Made by a program: the position numbers and the translations under genes
DNA from: Thermomicrobiales bacterium
GTDB lineage: Bacteria; Chloroflexota; Chloroflexia; Thermomicrobiales; UBA6265
DNA length: 11,888 nucleotides
Assembly: GCA_025928535.1 (NCBI GenBank)
Contig: JAICJJ010000028.1
Span: 1 to 11,888, forward strand
Direction of reading: 5' to 3'
In this document: piece after piece, positions 1 to 7,097 of the stretch
Numbering within the stretch: the first letter of the stretch is position 1
Layout of the letters: every line of letters begins with the position of its first letter
The notes under the pieces: model-generated
Database searches by the model: none
The model's input: only the letters and a program-made list of their open reading frames with translations
What the model was told of the DNA's origin: nothing

Positions 1-1706
1 AGCACGGTCCGCCGCCGCTCCCATTGCCGCGCCAGTTTCGCGTTCGGTTGAAAGCCGTCGCCGAGCGCGTGGATTGCGGCCTGGTATTCCCTCAGCCGCT
101 CGATCGGCACGGCCGTGTCGACGTCCCGCCGCGGCTGCGGCGTCGGTTCGTGGTTCGGCGGCGAGCCCGGCCCTTCGCTCAGGGAGCGGCGGATCGCCGC
201 CAGCCGGTCGAGCCGCGCCTGCAACAGTTTGGCCGGCTCGTCCGCCGGCACGACGCCGGCCGCGACGAGTTGGTCGGCCCACACCTGCCGCGCCGTCGGG
301 TGCCGGTTGATCAGGGCGTACATCGCCGGCTGGGTGAACGACGGCTCGTCGCCTTCGTTGTGGCCCCAGCGCCGGTAGCCGACCAGATCGATCAGGAAAT
401 CCTTGCCGAAGCGGAGGCGGTAGGCGATCGCCAGCCGCGCCGCCGAGATGCAGGAGACGACGTCGTCGGCGTTGACATGCACGACCGGAATCTCGAATCC
501 CTTGGCGAGGTCGCCGGCGTAGAGGGTCGAACGGGAATCGCGGACATCGGTCGTGAAGCCGACCTGGTTGTTGACGATGATGTGGATCGTGCCGCCGGTG
601 GCGTAGCCGGGCAAGCCGGAGAGGTTGAGTGTTTCGGCGACGATGCCCTGGCCGGGGAACGCGGCGTCGCCGTGCAACTGGATCGCCAGGCTGCGCATGA
701 CGTCGTGCGGCGGCGGGCCGCTCTGCGTCCGGTCATCTTGCGTCGCCCGGACCATCCCTTCGACCACAGGATCGACGAATTCGAGATGGCTCGGATTCGG
801 CGCCAGCACCAGCGGCACTTCGACCAATTGTCCGTCGCTCGTTTCGGCCAGGCGCGCGCCGAGGTGATATTTGACGTCGCCGGTCAGGCCGCCGTCGCTG
901 ACGTTGCCGGCCGCCTTGCCCTTGTTGCCCTCGAAGGCGGCCAGAATCGCGGAATAGGGCTTGCCCAGGACGTGGGCCATCACATTGAGCCGGCCGCGGT
1001 GGGACATGCCGAGGACGATTTCGCCGATGCCGTCGGTGGACGCTTCGCGAACGATTTCGTCGAGGATCGGCACGAGCGTGTCGGTTCCTTCGATCGAAAA
1101 GCGCTTCTGGCCAAGATAGGTCTGATGGAGAAACTTTTCGAAGCCTTCGACGTCGGTCAGCCGTTGCAGCAGCCGGCGTTGTTCGTCCGGATCGAGGCGG
1201 ACGTCGAACGCGCCCGATTCGACCGCGTGCCGCAGCCAGGCGCGTTCGTCCGCGATCTGGACCTGATCGAAGTCGTAGCCGATGCCGCGGGCATAGATGG
1301 CGCGCAGGCGGTCGATCGCCTCGGCCGCGTTGCCCGCGCCGTCGGTCGCTTCGCTCGGCACGGCCGAGGCGGGAATGGCGCGCAGGTCGGCGTCGCTGAC
1401 GCCATGGAAGGCGGCGGCCAGTTCCGGCGCCCCGACCGGCGGGCTGCCGAGCGGGTCGAGTTGCACGGCCAGATGACCGAATTCGCGGATCGCCTGCGCC
1501 AGACTCGTCGCCCCGACGACCGCGCCGACCGAAAATGGGGCTGTCGCGACGGCTGCCGTTGGCGCCGTGCCCGGCCCCGGCGGCGAAAAGTGTTCGAAAA
1601 ATGCGCGCGTTTCGGCATCGACCGAATTCGGATCCTGAAGATATCGGTCGTACTGTTCCAGCACGTACCCCGCGTTCGGACCGAAGAACGCGTTGAGATC
1701 GCTCAT
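1..1706 (-). CDS. sucA: 2-oxoglutarate dehydrogenase E1 component (partial, runs off left edge)
   Basis: Thiamine-diphosphate-dependent E1 subunit of the cytoplasmic 2-oxoglutarate dehydrogenase complex. It decarboxylates 2-oxoglutarate and passes the succinyl group to the E2 lipoyl domain in the TCA cycle. I translated the minus strand from the ATG at 1706-1704 and found the frame open to the window edge, giving 568 residues of a family usually near 930. The N-terminus (MSDLNAFFGPNAGYVLEQY) is the conserved E1o leader segment. Other family signatures are GMSHRGRLNVM with His236, DVKYHLG with His281, NPSHLEFVDPVVEG, and the ThDP/Mg motif GDAAFPGQG with Asp347 followed by VNNQVGFTT with Asn379/Asn380. 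No frameshift was seen. There is no canonical Shine-Dalgarno before this ATG; an in-frame GTG directly precedes it, but the family N-terminus favours the ATG. It is not fused to an E2 domain at its N-terminus, unlike actinobacterial Kgd. Confidence 0.96.
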   Translation of the reverse strand, partial: MSDLNAFFGPNAGYVLEQYDRYLQDPNSVDAETRAFFEHFSPPGPGTAPTAAVATAPFSVGAVVGATSLAQAIREFGHLAVQLDPLGSPPVGAPELAAAFHGVSDADLRAIPASAVPSEATDGAGNAAEAIDRLRAIYARGIGYDFDQVQIADERAWLRHAVESGAFDVRLDPDEQRRLLQRLTDVEGFEKFLHQTYLGQKRFSIEGTDTLVPILDEIVREASTDGIGEIVLGMSHRGRLNVMAHVLGKPYSAILAAFEGNKGKAAGNVSDGGLTGDVKYHLGARLAETSDGQLVEVPLVLAPNPSHLEFVDPVVEGMVRATQDDRTQSGPPPHDVMRSLAIQLHGDAAFPGQGIVAETLNLSGLPGYATGGTIHIIVNNQVGFTTDVRDSRSTLYAGDLAKGFEIPVVHVNADDVVSCISAARLAIAYRLRFGKDFLIDLVGYRRWGHNEGDEPSFTQPAMYALINRHPTARQVWADQLVAAGVVPADEPAKLLQARLDRLAAIRRSLSEGPGSPPNHEPTPQPRRDVDTAVPIERLREYQAAIHALGDGFQPNAKLARQWERRRTV

Positions 1707-1842
1707 CACCCGTCCATCCGCGCTTCGCTCCCGTCACCGGCGGCGAGCGTCATCACCCATGCGCCGGCATGAGCGACGCCGGTCGGTCGAACGGCGAATC
1801 GAGATACGACCGGCGCCGGAGCCCAGCCGGCACGACGCGCCT

Positions 1843-1848
1843 ATTATG
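1843..1848 (-). promoter_or_regulatory. possible -10 element upstream of sucA
   Basis: CATAAT on the minus strand is an AT-rich island in a very GC-rich spacer and lies about 137 nt upstream of the sucA ATG. It matches the bacterial -10 consensus at 5 of 6 positions. No convincing -35 hexamer lies 16-18 bp upstream, so this is only a candidate; the predicted start would be near 1836. The rest of the 255-bp spacer (1707-1961) shows no credible gene. A weak 5-bp stem (CGCGC...GCGCG) near 1940-1955 could end the small-gene transcript, but it has no T-tract. Confidence 0.3.
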
Positions 1849-1961
1849 GCATGCGTGCGCCAGCGCCGGTTTCGTCCGCGAGGTCGGGCATGGGGCGCCG
1901 GAGCGGCGGGAACGACGAAGACGGGGAGGCTCCTTGTCCGCGCGATGCTGCGCGTGGTCAT

Positions 1962-2162
1962 TCAATGGAAATGCGCGCTGTGGACGGCGCGCCGCCCGCG
2001 GCCTGGACGCACAGTCGCGCAGATGGCGGCCAAGCGCGCGAGCAGGCGCTCCCATGGCGTCGGCCGGCGCGGCGCCGGTTCCAGCAGGTCCTGGCAAGCG
2101 AGCGCTTCTTCGAGGCATGGGCGCGCGATCGATTCGAGATGTCCTTCGCCGAACATGGCCAT
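1962..2162 (-). CDS. small hypothetical protein, 66 aa
   Basis: Function not recognised. The ATG at 2162-2160 is preceded at 8-nt spacing by AAAGG (2175-2171), which supports a real start; another in-frame ATG lies two codons downstream. The protein begins MAMFGEGHLESIARP and has a helix-prone acidic/leucine-rich first half (about residues 7-28). A proline-rich linker (PAPRRPTP) follows, then a second amphipathic helix (about 37-51) and a basic tail (RPGRGRR, 52-58). There are no membrane segments or signal peptide. It lies 64 bp downstream of the 83-aa gene on the same strand and shares its helix-Pro linker-basic helix layout, so the two may be a tandem pair. Existence of the gene is likely; function is unknown. 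Confidence 0.55.
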   Translation of the reverse strand: MAMFGEGHLESIARPCLEEALACQDLLEPAPRRPTPWERLLARLAAICATVRPGRGRRAVHSAHFH

Positions 2163-2226
2163 GGCATGATCCTTTCAGGCGTGGGAGCGGAGACGGCCGG
2201 GCGTCTGAGCGGCGAACGGTGCTCGG

Positions 2227-2478
2227 TCAGACGCCGGGCGCCGAAGTGGCGGCGGGCGCGTGGCGCAAGCGATGTGCGGCGGCGCGCCAGCGACCGACGA
2301 TGCGGAGGCCGAGCTGCGTGAAGGGGGCGAACGCGCCGCGCGCCGGGATGCGATCGCCGGGTTCCGATCGGCCGGCGGCCGGCGTCGGCAGCGGTTGCCG
2401 CGCGAGCGCGTACGCCAGCAATTCGCAGCGGCGTTGCTCGGCTGCGCGCAGGTCTCGTTCGATCAGTCCGGGAACCAT
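2227..2478 (-). CDS. small hypothetical protein, 83 aa
   Basis: Function not recognised. The ATG at 2478-2476 has a near-perfect Shine-Dalgarno, AGGAGG, at 8-nt spacing (CAGGAGGAAGCAGCC before ATG), so I chose it over an in-frame GTG further upstream (to 2556). The protein starts MVPGLIERDLRAAEQRR, a charged helix (about residues 5-27). A Pro/Gly-rich linker follows (30-48), then a second arginine-rich amphipathic helix (about 53-73). It is soluble, with no signal peptide. From memory, short proteins of this general shape are common hypotheticals in Thermomicrobia and actinobacteria; that is recollection, not a search. It is transcribed away from the XRE/ATPase regulator and toward the 66-aa gene and sucA. 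Confidence 0.6.
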   Translation of the reverse strand: MVPGLIERDLRAAEQRRCELLAYALARQPLPTPAAGRSEPGDRIPARGAFAPFTQLGLRIVGRWRAAAHRLRHAPAATSAPGV

Positions 2479-2649
2479 GGCTGCTTCCTCCTGCACGGAT
2501 TCGCTGCCGCCGTGTGCGTGATCGGGAGCGTCGGCATGGCCTGATGGCGATCGCACCGAAAGCCGGATCGAGCGTCGATTGGGCGGAACCCGCGGCCTCG
2601 GTCAGCGCCATCTCACGCGTTGTCAGTCTCCGTCTGGCGCAGGTCGCCG

Positions 2650-2685
2650 GCCATGCAGACAGCCCACGCATGCCCCACGCATGGC
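2650..2685. repeat. CCCACGCATG direct repeat with nested GCATGC inverted repeats (possible operator)
   Basis: Two exact copies of CCCACGCATG occur at 2663-2672 and 2674-2683, an 11-bp period close to one DNA helical turn. They create a GCATGC palindrome (2668-2673) and are flanked by an inverted pair, GCCATGC (2650-2656) and GCATGGC (2679-2685). The cluster sits in the 279-bp divergent intergenic region, about 75-110 bp before the regulator ATG and upstream of its possible -10. This is a plausible binding array for a dimeric DNA-binding protein, perhaps the neighbouring XRE regulator itself. No protein-site link can be shown from sequence alone. Elsewhere in 2479-2757 I see no further gene and no clear promoter for the minus-strand small genes. 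Confidence 0.4.
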
Positions 2686-2715
2686 TTGGGGAACCTGGGC
2701 GCCGAAGCGGCGTGT

Positions 2716-2721
2716 TACGAT
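2716..2721 (+). promoter_or_regulatory. possible -10 element of the regulator gene
   Basis: TACGAT keeps the key TA...T positions of a sigma70-type -10 and lies 36 bp upstream of the regulator ATG, predicting a start near 2728. No good -35 is at the right distance; the nearest candidate, TTGGGG at 2686-2691, is 24 bp away. The promoter may therefore be weak or activator-dependent. Confidence 0.25.
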
Positions 2722-2757
2722 CGAGTGGGACGCGCACATGGCGCGTCGGAGCGGTCC

Positions 2758-5244
2758 ATGAGCGCGAATGATTCTGCGGAGTTCGGTCGATTGCTGCGGC
2801 AGGCGCGGCTGGCGGCGGCGTTGTCGCAAGAAGCGCTGGCCGAGCGGGCCGGCCTGAGCGCGCGGGGCATCAGCGATCTGGAGCGCGGGCTGCGGGCCGC
2901 GCCCCGGCTGGCGACCGTGCGGCTGCTGGCCGACGCGCTCCGGCTTTCGGCCGAGAACCGCGCCGCATTGCTCGCGGCCCGCCTGGGGTCGCTCCCGCAA
3001 GCCGCGCCCGCCCCTCACCGGCCGCCCGCCTGGTTCGCTCGGCCCGATGAGCCGCCGCGCGTGCAGCCGGCGCCCCTGCCGCTGACGCGGCTGGTCGGTC
3101 GCGAACGCGAAGTCGGCGAAGCGTGCGCGCTGCTGCGGCGCGGCGAGGCGCGGCTACTGACGTTAACCGGACCCGGCGGCGTCGGCAAGACCCGCCTCGC
3201 GCTCGATGTCGCGCGGGAGGCGGCGCCGGACTTTGCGGACGGCGTGGCTTTCGTCGATCTTGCGCCGGTCCGCGACTCCGCGCTGCTGGCGAGCGTGGTA
3301 GCGCGGGCGGTCGGACTGAAACCGACCGGTGATCAACCGCTCGCCGACCAACTTCGGCATCATCTGTCGCGCCGCGATCTGTTGCTGGTGCTCGACAATT
3401 GCGAGCATCTGCTCGCCGAGATGCCGCTGGCGGCGACGTTGCTGGCGCACGCGCCCTCCCTGACGATCCTCGCGACGAGCCGGGAACGCTTGCGCCTGCG
3501 GGGGGAACGCGAACTGCCGCTCGAGCCACTTGCCCTGCCGGAGCCGATTCCCGGCGACCACCCGCCGTCGCCGGACCTCCTCGGCGCGGCGCCGGCCGTC
3601 CGGCTCTTCCTCGAGCGAACCGACGAGGCGCGACCCGAGTTCGCGCACACTCCCGAGGCCATCGCGGTCGTCGCCGAGATTTGCCGCCGCCTGGACGGGC
3701 TGCCGCTGGCGATCGAACTTGCGGCCGCCCGAACTCGCGTCGTCTCGCCGGCGCGGCTCCTGGCCCGACTCGACACCGCGTTGCCCATGCTCGCCGACGG
3801 CCCGCGCGACTTGCCGGATCGGCAGCGGACGATGCGCGCCGCCATCGCCTGGTCGTACGATCTCTTGGCCGCCGACGAGCAGCGCCTGTTCCGCCGTCTG
3901 TCGGTCTTCGTCGGCGGATTCACTCTCGCTGCCGCCGAAGCGATGGCGGACGAATCTCCCCGGGCGGCAGCGTTGACGTCGTCATCCACCGCCGATCCCG
4001 GCCGTCCCGAACCCGAAGCCGATCTCCTCGACCTCATCGGGTCGCTCCTCGACAAGAGCCTGCTGCGGCGGCGAGACGGCGACGGCAGCCTCCGGTTTCG
4101 GATGCTCGAGACGATCCGCGAATTCGCTCAGGAGCGGCTCGAGGAAGCTGGCGAAGCGGAGACCACGCGCCGTCGGCACGCGAACCACGTTCTGGCCGCC
4201 GCCGCCGAGGCGGCCGACGCGCTGGTTGGCCCGGATCGGGCGTCGTGGACCGAGCGGCTGAGCGAGGACTATCCCAATCTGCGCGCGGCGCTCTGCTGGT
4301 TGCTCGACCAGGGCGACGGCGACGCCGCGCTGCGGCTGGTCGACGCGCTCATCACCCTCTGGTTGCCGCGCGGGCGACTCATGGAAGCGATCGAGTGGGG
4401 CATGCGGGCGGTCGACCATCCGGCCGTCGTTCCCAGCCGGCTCCATGCCGATGTGACGGACCAGATCGGCAATTTCGCCTGGTTCCGCGGCGACATCGCG
4501 CTCGCGACGGCCCTCTTCACCCGGGCGCACGACGGGTCGGCGCTGCTCGGCGACCCCGTCGGCGTCGCCCGCGGGGTCTACCGCCGCGGCATCCTCGCGC
4601 TCGGCCGCGACGACTTCGACAACGCCCGGGCCCATCTCACGCGGGCGCTCGCGTCGTTTCGGGCGCTTGGTGAGGACGAGGATCTCTGGTGCGCCGCCGT
4701 CCTCGGGACACTGGCCCAACTCGCGCGTCGCCAAGGCGACTTCACGGCGGCCGTCGCCCGCATCGACGAGGCGATGCCGATCGGGCGGCGGGCCGGATAC
4801 CTCGACAATGTCGCCTGGCTCCTGCAACTTCGCGGCGAAGTCGAGGCCGATCGGGGCGATCTGCTCCAGAGTGCGGCCGATTTCGCCGAGGCGCTCCGGC
4901 TCGCCCGGCAGGTCGGCAACCGCCGCCGTCTCGCCGAGTGCCTGGTCGCCGTCGCCCACTCGCTCGCCGCGGCCGCGGATTGCTCGCTCGCCGCCGAACT
5001 CCTCGGCGCCGCGGCGGCGATTGGAAGCGACCTCGGGCGGATTCCTGGTTGCGCCGGCTGGACCGACTTCATCGGCGCCATCGACCGGGTGACCGATCGG
5101 CTCGATCCGGAAACGTTCGCGGCGGCGTTCGAGCGCGGCCGGACGACGCCGACCGACGAAATGATCGCCGCGGCGCTCGACCTGCTCGCGCGCGAACCGT
5201 CGCGGGTCGGGATCGGCGCGCCCGGAGGAGCCCGGGCCAGTTAG
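2758..5244 (+). CDS. XRE-family HTH regulator with STAND/NB-ARC-like ATPase and TPR C-terminus
   Basis: Large single-polypeptide transcriptional regulator, 828 residues. An XRE-type helix-turn-helix lies at about residues 8-65 (core LSQEALAERAGLSARGISDL at 22-41). After a proline-rich linker (about 80-110) comes a P-loop ATPase: Walker A GPGGVGKT at 138-145, Walker B region LLLVLDN at 208-214, sensor-like ILATSR at 237-242, and the GLPLAIEL motif at 314-321. A winged-helix-like part follows (MRAAIAWSYDLL at 359-370, LLDKSLLRR, RFRMLETIREFAQERL to about 461). The rest is alanine-rich helical sequence, probably TPR repeats, to the C-terminus. There is no LuxR domain. In this family the ATPase is thought to act as a nucleotide-controlled switch and the repeats as ligand sensor; the ligand here is unknown. 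The start was set at ATG 2758 because GGAG sits 6 nt upstream and the HTH begins directly after it; the frame is open further upstream. Its stop overlaps the convergent ABC permease stop. Confidence 0.93.
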   Translation: MSANDSAEFGRLLRQARLAAALSQEALAERAGLSARGISDLERGLRAAPRLATVRLLADALRLSAENRAALLAARLGSLPQAAPAPHRPPAWFARPDEPPRVQPAPLPLTRLVGREREVGEACALLRRGEARLLTLTGPGGVGKTRLALDVAREAAPDFADGVAFVDLAPVRDSALLASVVARAVGLKPTGDQPLADQLRHHLSRRDLLLVLDNCEHLLAEMPLAATLLAHAPSLTILATSRERLRLRGERELPLEPLALPEPIPGDHPPSPDLLGAAPAVRLFLERTDEARPEFAHTPEAIAVVAEICRRLDGLPLAIELAAARTRVVSPARLLARLDTALPMLADGPRDLPDRQRTMRAAIAWSYDLLAADEQRLFRRLSVFVGGFTLAAAEAMADESPRAAALTSSSTADPGRPEPEADLLDLIGSLLDKSLLRRRDGDGSLRFRMLETIREFAQERLEEAGEAETTRRRHANHVLAAAAEAADALVGPDRASWTERLSEDYPNLRAALCWLLDQGDGDAALRLVDALITLWLPRGRLMEAIEWGMRAVDHPAVVPSRLHADVTDQIGNFAWFRGDIALATALFTRAHDGSALLGDPVGVARGVYRRGILALGRDDFDNARAHLTRALASFRALGEDEDLWCAAVLGTLAQLARRQGDFTAAVARIDEAMPIGRRAGYLDNVAWLLQLRGEVEADRGDLLQSAADFAEALRLARQVGNRRRLAECLVAVAHSLAAAADCSLAAELLGAAAAIGSDLGRIPGCAGWTDFIGAIDRVTDRLDPETFAAAFERGRTTPTDEMIAAALDLLAREPSRVGIGAPGGARAS

Positions 5245-6131
5245 CGGCCGCGCTGTCGCGCGCTTTCGACCAGGCCGCGCACGAGATGGCGTTGCATCGC
5301 CGCGAAGACCACGACGACCGGCAGTATCGCGATCACCTGCCCGGCCGCCAGAAGGTGATAGGCCGTCTGCGCGCGGCGCGAAAACTGGACGAGCGCGACA
5401 GTCAGGGTCTGGTGGCCGCGCTGCTGCCCCAGGTAGACGAGGGGAATCAGATAGGCGTTCCAAACGCCCATGAAGATGAACAAGCCGCAGGTCACCAGTC
5501 CGGGCCGGACCATCGGCATGGCGACCGTCCAGTACGTGCGGACGAAGCCGGCGCCGTCGAGCGCGGCCGCGTCGTACAGATCGCGCGTGACGCCGCGGAA
5601 GTGGGCGGCGAGCAGCACGATGTTGAACGCCTGGCCGCCGGCCGTCATCACCAGCAGCACGGCGGCCACGCTGCGCCATCCGCCGATCAAGCCGAGCGCG
5701 CGGTTGACGTGAAAGGTCGGGATCACCAGCATCTCGGCCGGGAGGAGCACGGTCGACCAGAGCGCCCCGATCAAGAGCCGGCGACCCGGGAAGCGCGCCC
5801 GCGCGATCGCGTAGGCGGTCATCGACGTGCTCAGCAGCACGGCGGCGAGGCTGGCGGCGGTCAGCGCCACCGAGATGCCGACGGAGCGGGGCACGTCCGC
5901 GCTCTGCCAGAAGGCGATGTAGTTGCCCCATTGCGGGCGGTCGACCCAGAGCGACAAACCGGCCGCGTAAACCCCGGTCGAGGTGCGCAACGAGGTCGCG
6001 CCGATCCAGACGAGCGGGAGGAGACAGGCCGCGGCGTACAGGGAGAGCACGGCCAAGCGCGCCAGCCGCGCGACGCGTGGTCTTCGCCAGCGGGAGCAGG
6101 GGGTCGCATGCGGCGTGGCCAAGGCGTTCAC
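5241..6131 (-). CDS. carbohydrate ABC transporter permease, MalG-like
   Basis: Second inner-membrane permease subunit of a sugar importer, 296 residues, the usual MalG size. A membrane segment near residues 25-45 follows a basic cytoplasmic N-terminus, and several more hydrophobic segments follow (about 84-108, 120-140, 155-176, 210-232, 260-280). The ATPase-docking EAA loop is clear at 184-210 (DAAALDGAGFVRTYWTVAMP). Translation probably starts at GTG 6131-6129, six bases after the MalF-like gene's stop. The lack of a strong ribosome-binding site there points to translational coupling. The gene ends with TAA at 5243-5241, overlapping the regulator's TAG within TTAG. Family assignment is firm; substrate is not determinable. 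Confidence 0.93.
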   Translation of the reverse strand: MNALATPHATPCSRWRRPRVARLARLAVLSLYAAACLLPLVWIGATSLRTSTGVYAAGLSLWVDRPQWGNYIAFWQSADVPRSVGISVALTAASLAAVLLSTSMTAYAIARARFPGRRLLIGALWSTVLLPAEMLVIPTFHVNRALGLIGGWRSVAAVLLVMTAGGQAFNIVLLAAHFRGVTRDLYDAAALDGAGFVRTYWTVAMPMVRPGLVTCGLFIFMGVWNAYLIPLVYLGQQRGHQTLTVALVQFSRRAQTAYHLLAAGQVIAILPVVVVFAAMQRHLVRGLVESARQRGR

Positions 6132-6137
6132 GGGTCG

Positions 6138-7097
6138 TCAGTCGGGGCTCGGAAACCGGCGCGCCGCTCCCCATTCGAGGAGCAGCGCCGCCATGGCGAT
6201 CACGCCGATCGCGACGGCGACCGCCGAGCCGTAGCCGACGGCCGGAACGGTCGCCGGCCCCATGCCGCCGCCGAACGTCGCGAACCGCAACATGTACATC
6301 ACCATCGGGGTCGAACTGAACCCGGGACCGCCGCCGGTCATGACCGCGAAATAGTCGAACGCCTTGAGCGAGTTGACGGTGGTCAACAGGGCGCACGCCG
6401 CGAGCACCGGCCAGATCGCCGGCAGCGTCACGTCGCGCAGCCGCTGCCACGGGTTGGCTCCATCGACCAGCGCCGCGGCCATCACCTCCGGGTCGACGGC
6501 CTGCAGCGCGGCCAGGAGGATCACCACATCGAAGCCGACGGAGTGCCAGACCGCGACCGCGCAGACGGTCCAGAGCGCCAAGGCGCGGTCGCCGAGGAAG
6601 GCGACCGGCGCGTCGAGCACGCCGAGCCGGTCGACGAGGATGGCGTTCGCCGGGCCGCCGATCGGCGAAAAGAAAAAGTTGGCCGCAAGCCCGATCACGG
6701 CCGCGCCGGTGACGGCCGGCAAGAAGGCGACGGTCCGGAAAAAGCCCATCGCCCGCCCCGGAGCGTTCAGCAGGAGCGCGAGGCCGAGCGCCAGCGGCGT
6801 TTCGACCAGGAGCATGACGCCGGTGAAGCAGAGGCTGTTGCGGACGGTCAGCCACCAGACCGGATCGCGGACGAGCGTGGCGAAGTTGGCGAGGGCGACC
6901 CACCGCGCATCCCGCACCGGGACGATGCCGTTCCAATCGAGCATGGCGGCGCCGACCACGGCGGCCAGGGGAAAGGCGACGAAGACGCCGAACAGGACGA
7001 CCGTCGGCAGCACCATCAGATAGATGGGTACGAGCGTGCGCAGCCGGGCGGCGCGACCGCAGCGCCGCCCGGTCGCCACGCGCGCCTGGCCGATCAT
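6138..7097 (-). CDS. carbohydrate ABC transporter permease, MalF/UgpA-like
   Basis: First inner-membrane permease subunit of the importer, 319 residues. Hydrophobic segments appear at about 21-52, 85-110, 120-143, 173-199, 230-245 and 287-308, consistent with six transmembrane helices. The EAA loop is at 204-230 (EVMAAALVDGANPWQRLRDV, then LPAIWP). The motif GGGPGFSSTPMVMYM (255-269) is typical of MalF-type permeases. The ATG at 7097-7095 overlaps the TGA of the upstream substrate-binding-protein gene (ATGA), indicating coupled translation, and the MalG-like gene starts six bases after this stop. No ATPase gene is in the cluster, so the pair likely uses a shared MsmK/UgpC-type ATPase encoded elsewhere. 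Confidence 0.93.
   Translation of the reverse strand: MIGQARVATGRRCGRAARLRTLVPIYLMVLPTVVLFGVFVAFPLAAVVGAAMLDWNGIVPVRDARWVALANFATLVRDPVWWLTVRNSLCFTGVMLLVETPLALGLALLLNAPGRAMGFFRTVAFLPAVTGAAVIGLAANFFFSPIGGPANAILVDRLGVLDAPVAFLGDRALALWTVCAVAVWHSVGFDVVILLAALQAVDPEVMAAALVDGANPWQRLRDVTLPAIWPVLAACALLTTVNSLKAFDYFAVMTGGGPGFSSTPMVMYMLRFATFGGGMGPATVPAVGYGSAVAVAIGVIAMAALLLEWGAARRFPSPD

Noticed and set aside
24..1772. Long plus-strand open frame (582 codons) opposite sucA
   Set aside because: Arg/Asp/Val-rich composition with no domain sense; the minus strand encodes an unmistakable E1o protein across nearly all of it. It is a GC-driven antisense shadow.
1734..1961. Minus-strand open frame between sucA and the 66-aa gene
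   Set aside because: There is no ribosome-binding site; it is an Arg-rich random-looking product that contains the CATAAT promoter candidate.
1769..2521. Plus-strand open frame of 250 codons
   Set aside because: There is no ribosome-binding site and the composition is Arg/Gly/Ser shadow-like; the opposite strand has small genes with clear Shine-Dalgarno sites.
3982..6936. Minus-strand open frame of 984 codons spanning the regulator and both permeases
   Set aside because: It is antisense to the regulator and out of frame with the real permeases, and is low-complexity Arg/Gly/Ala sequence. High GC removes stop codons.
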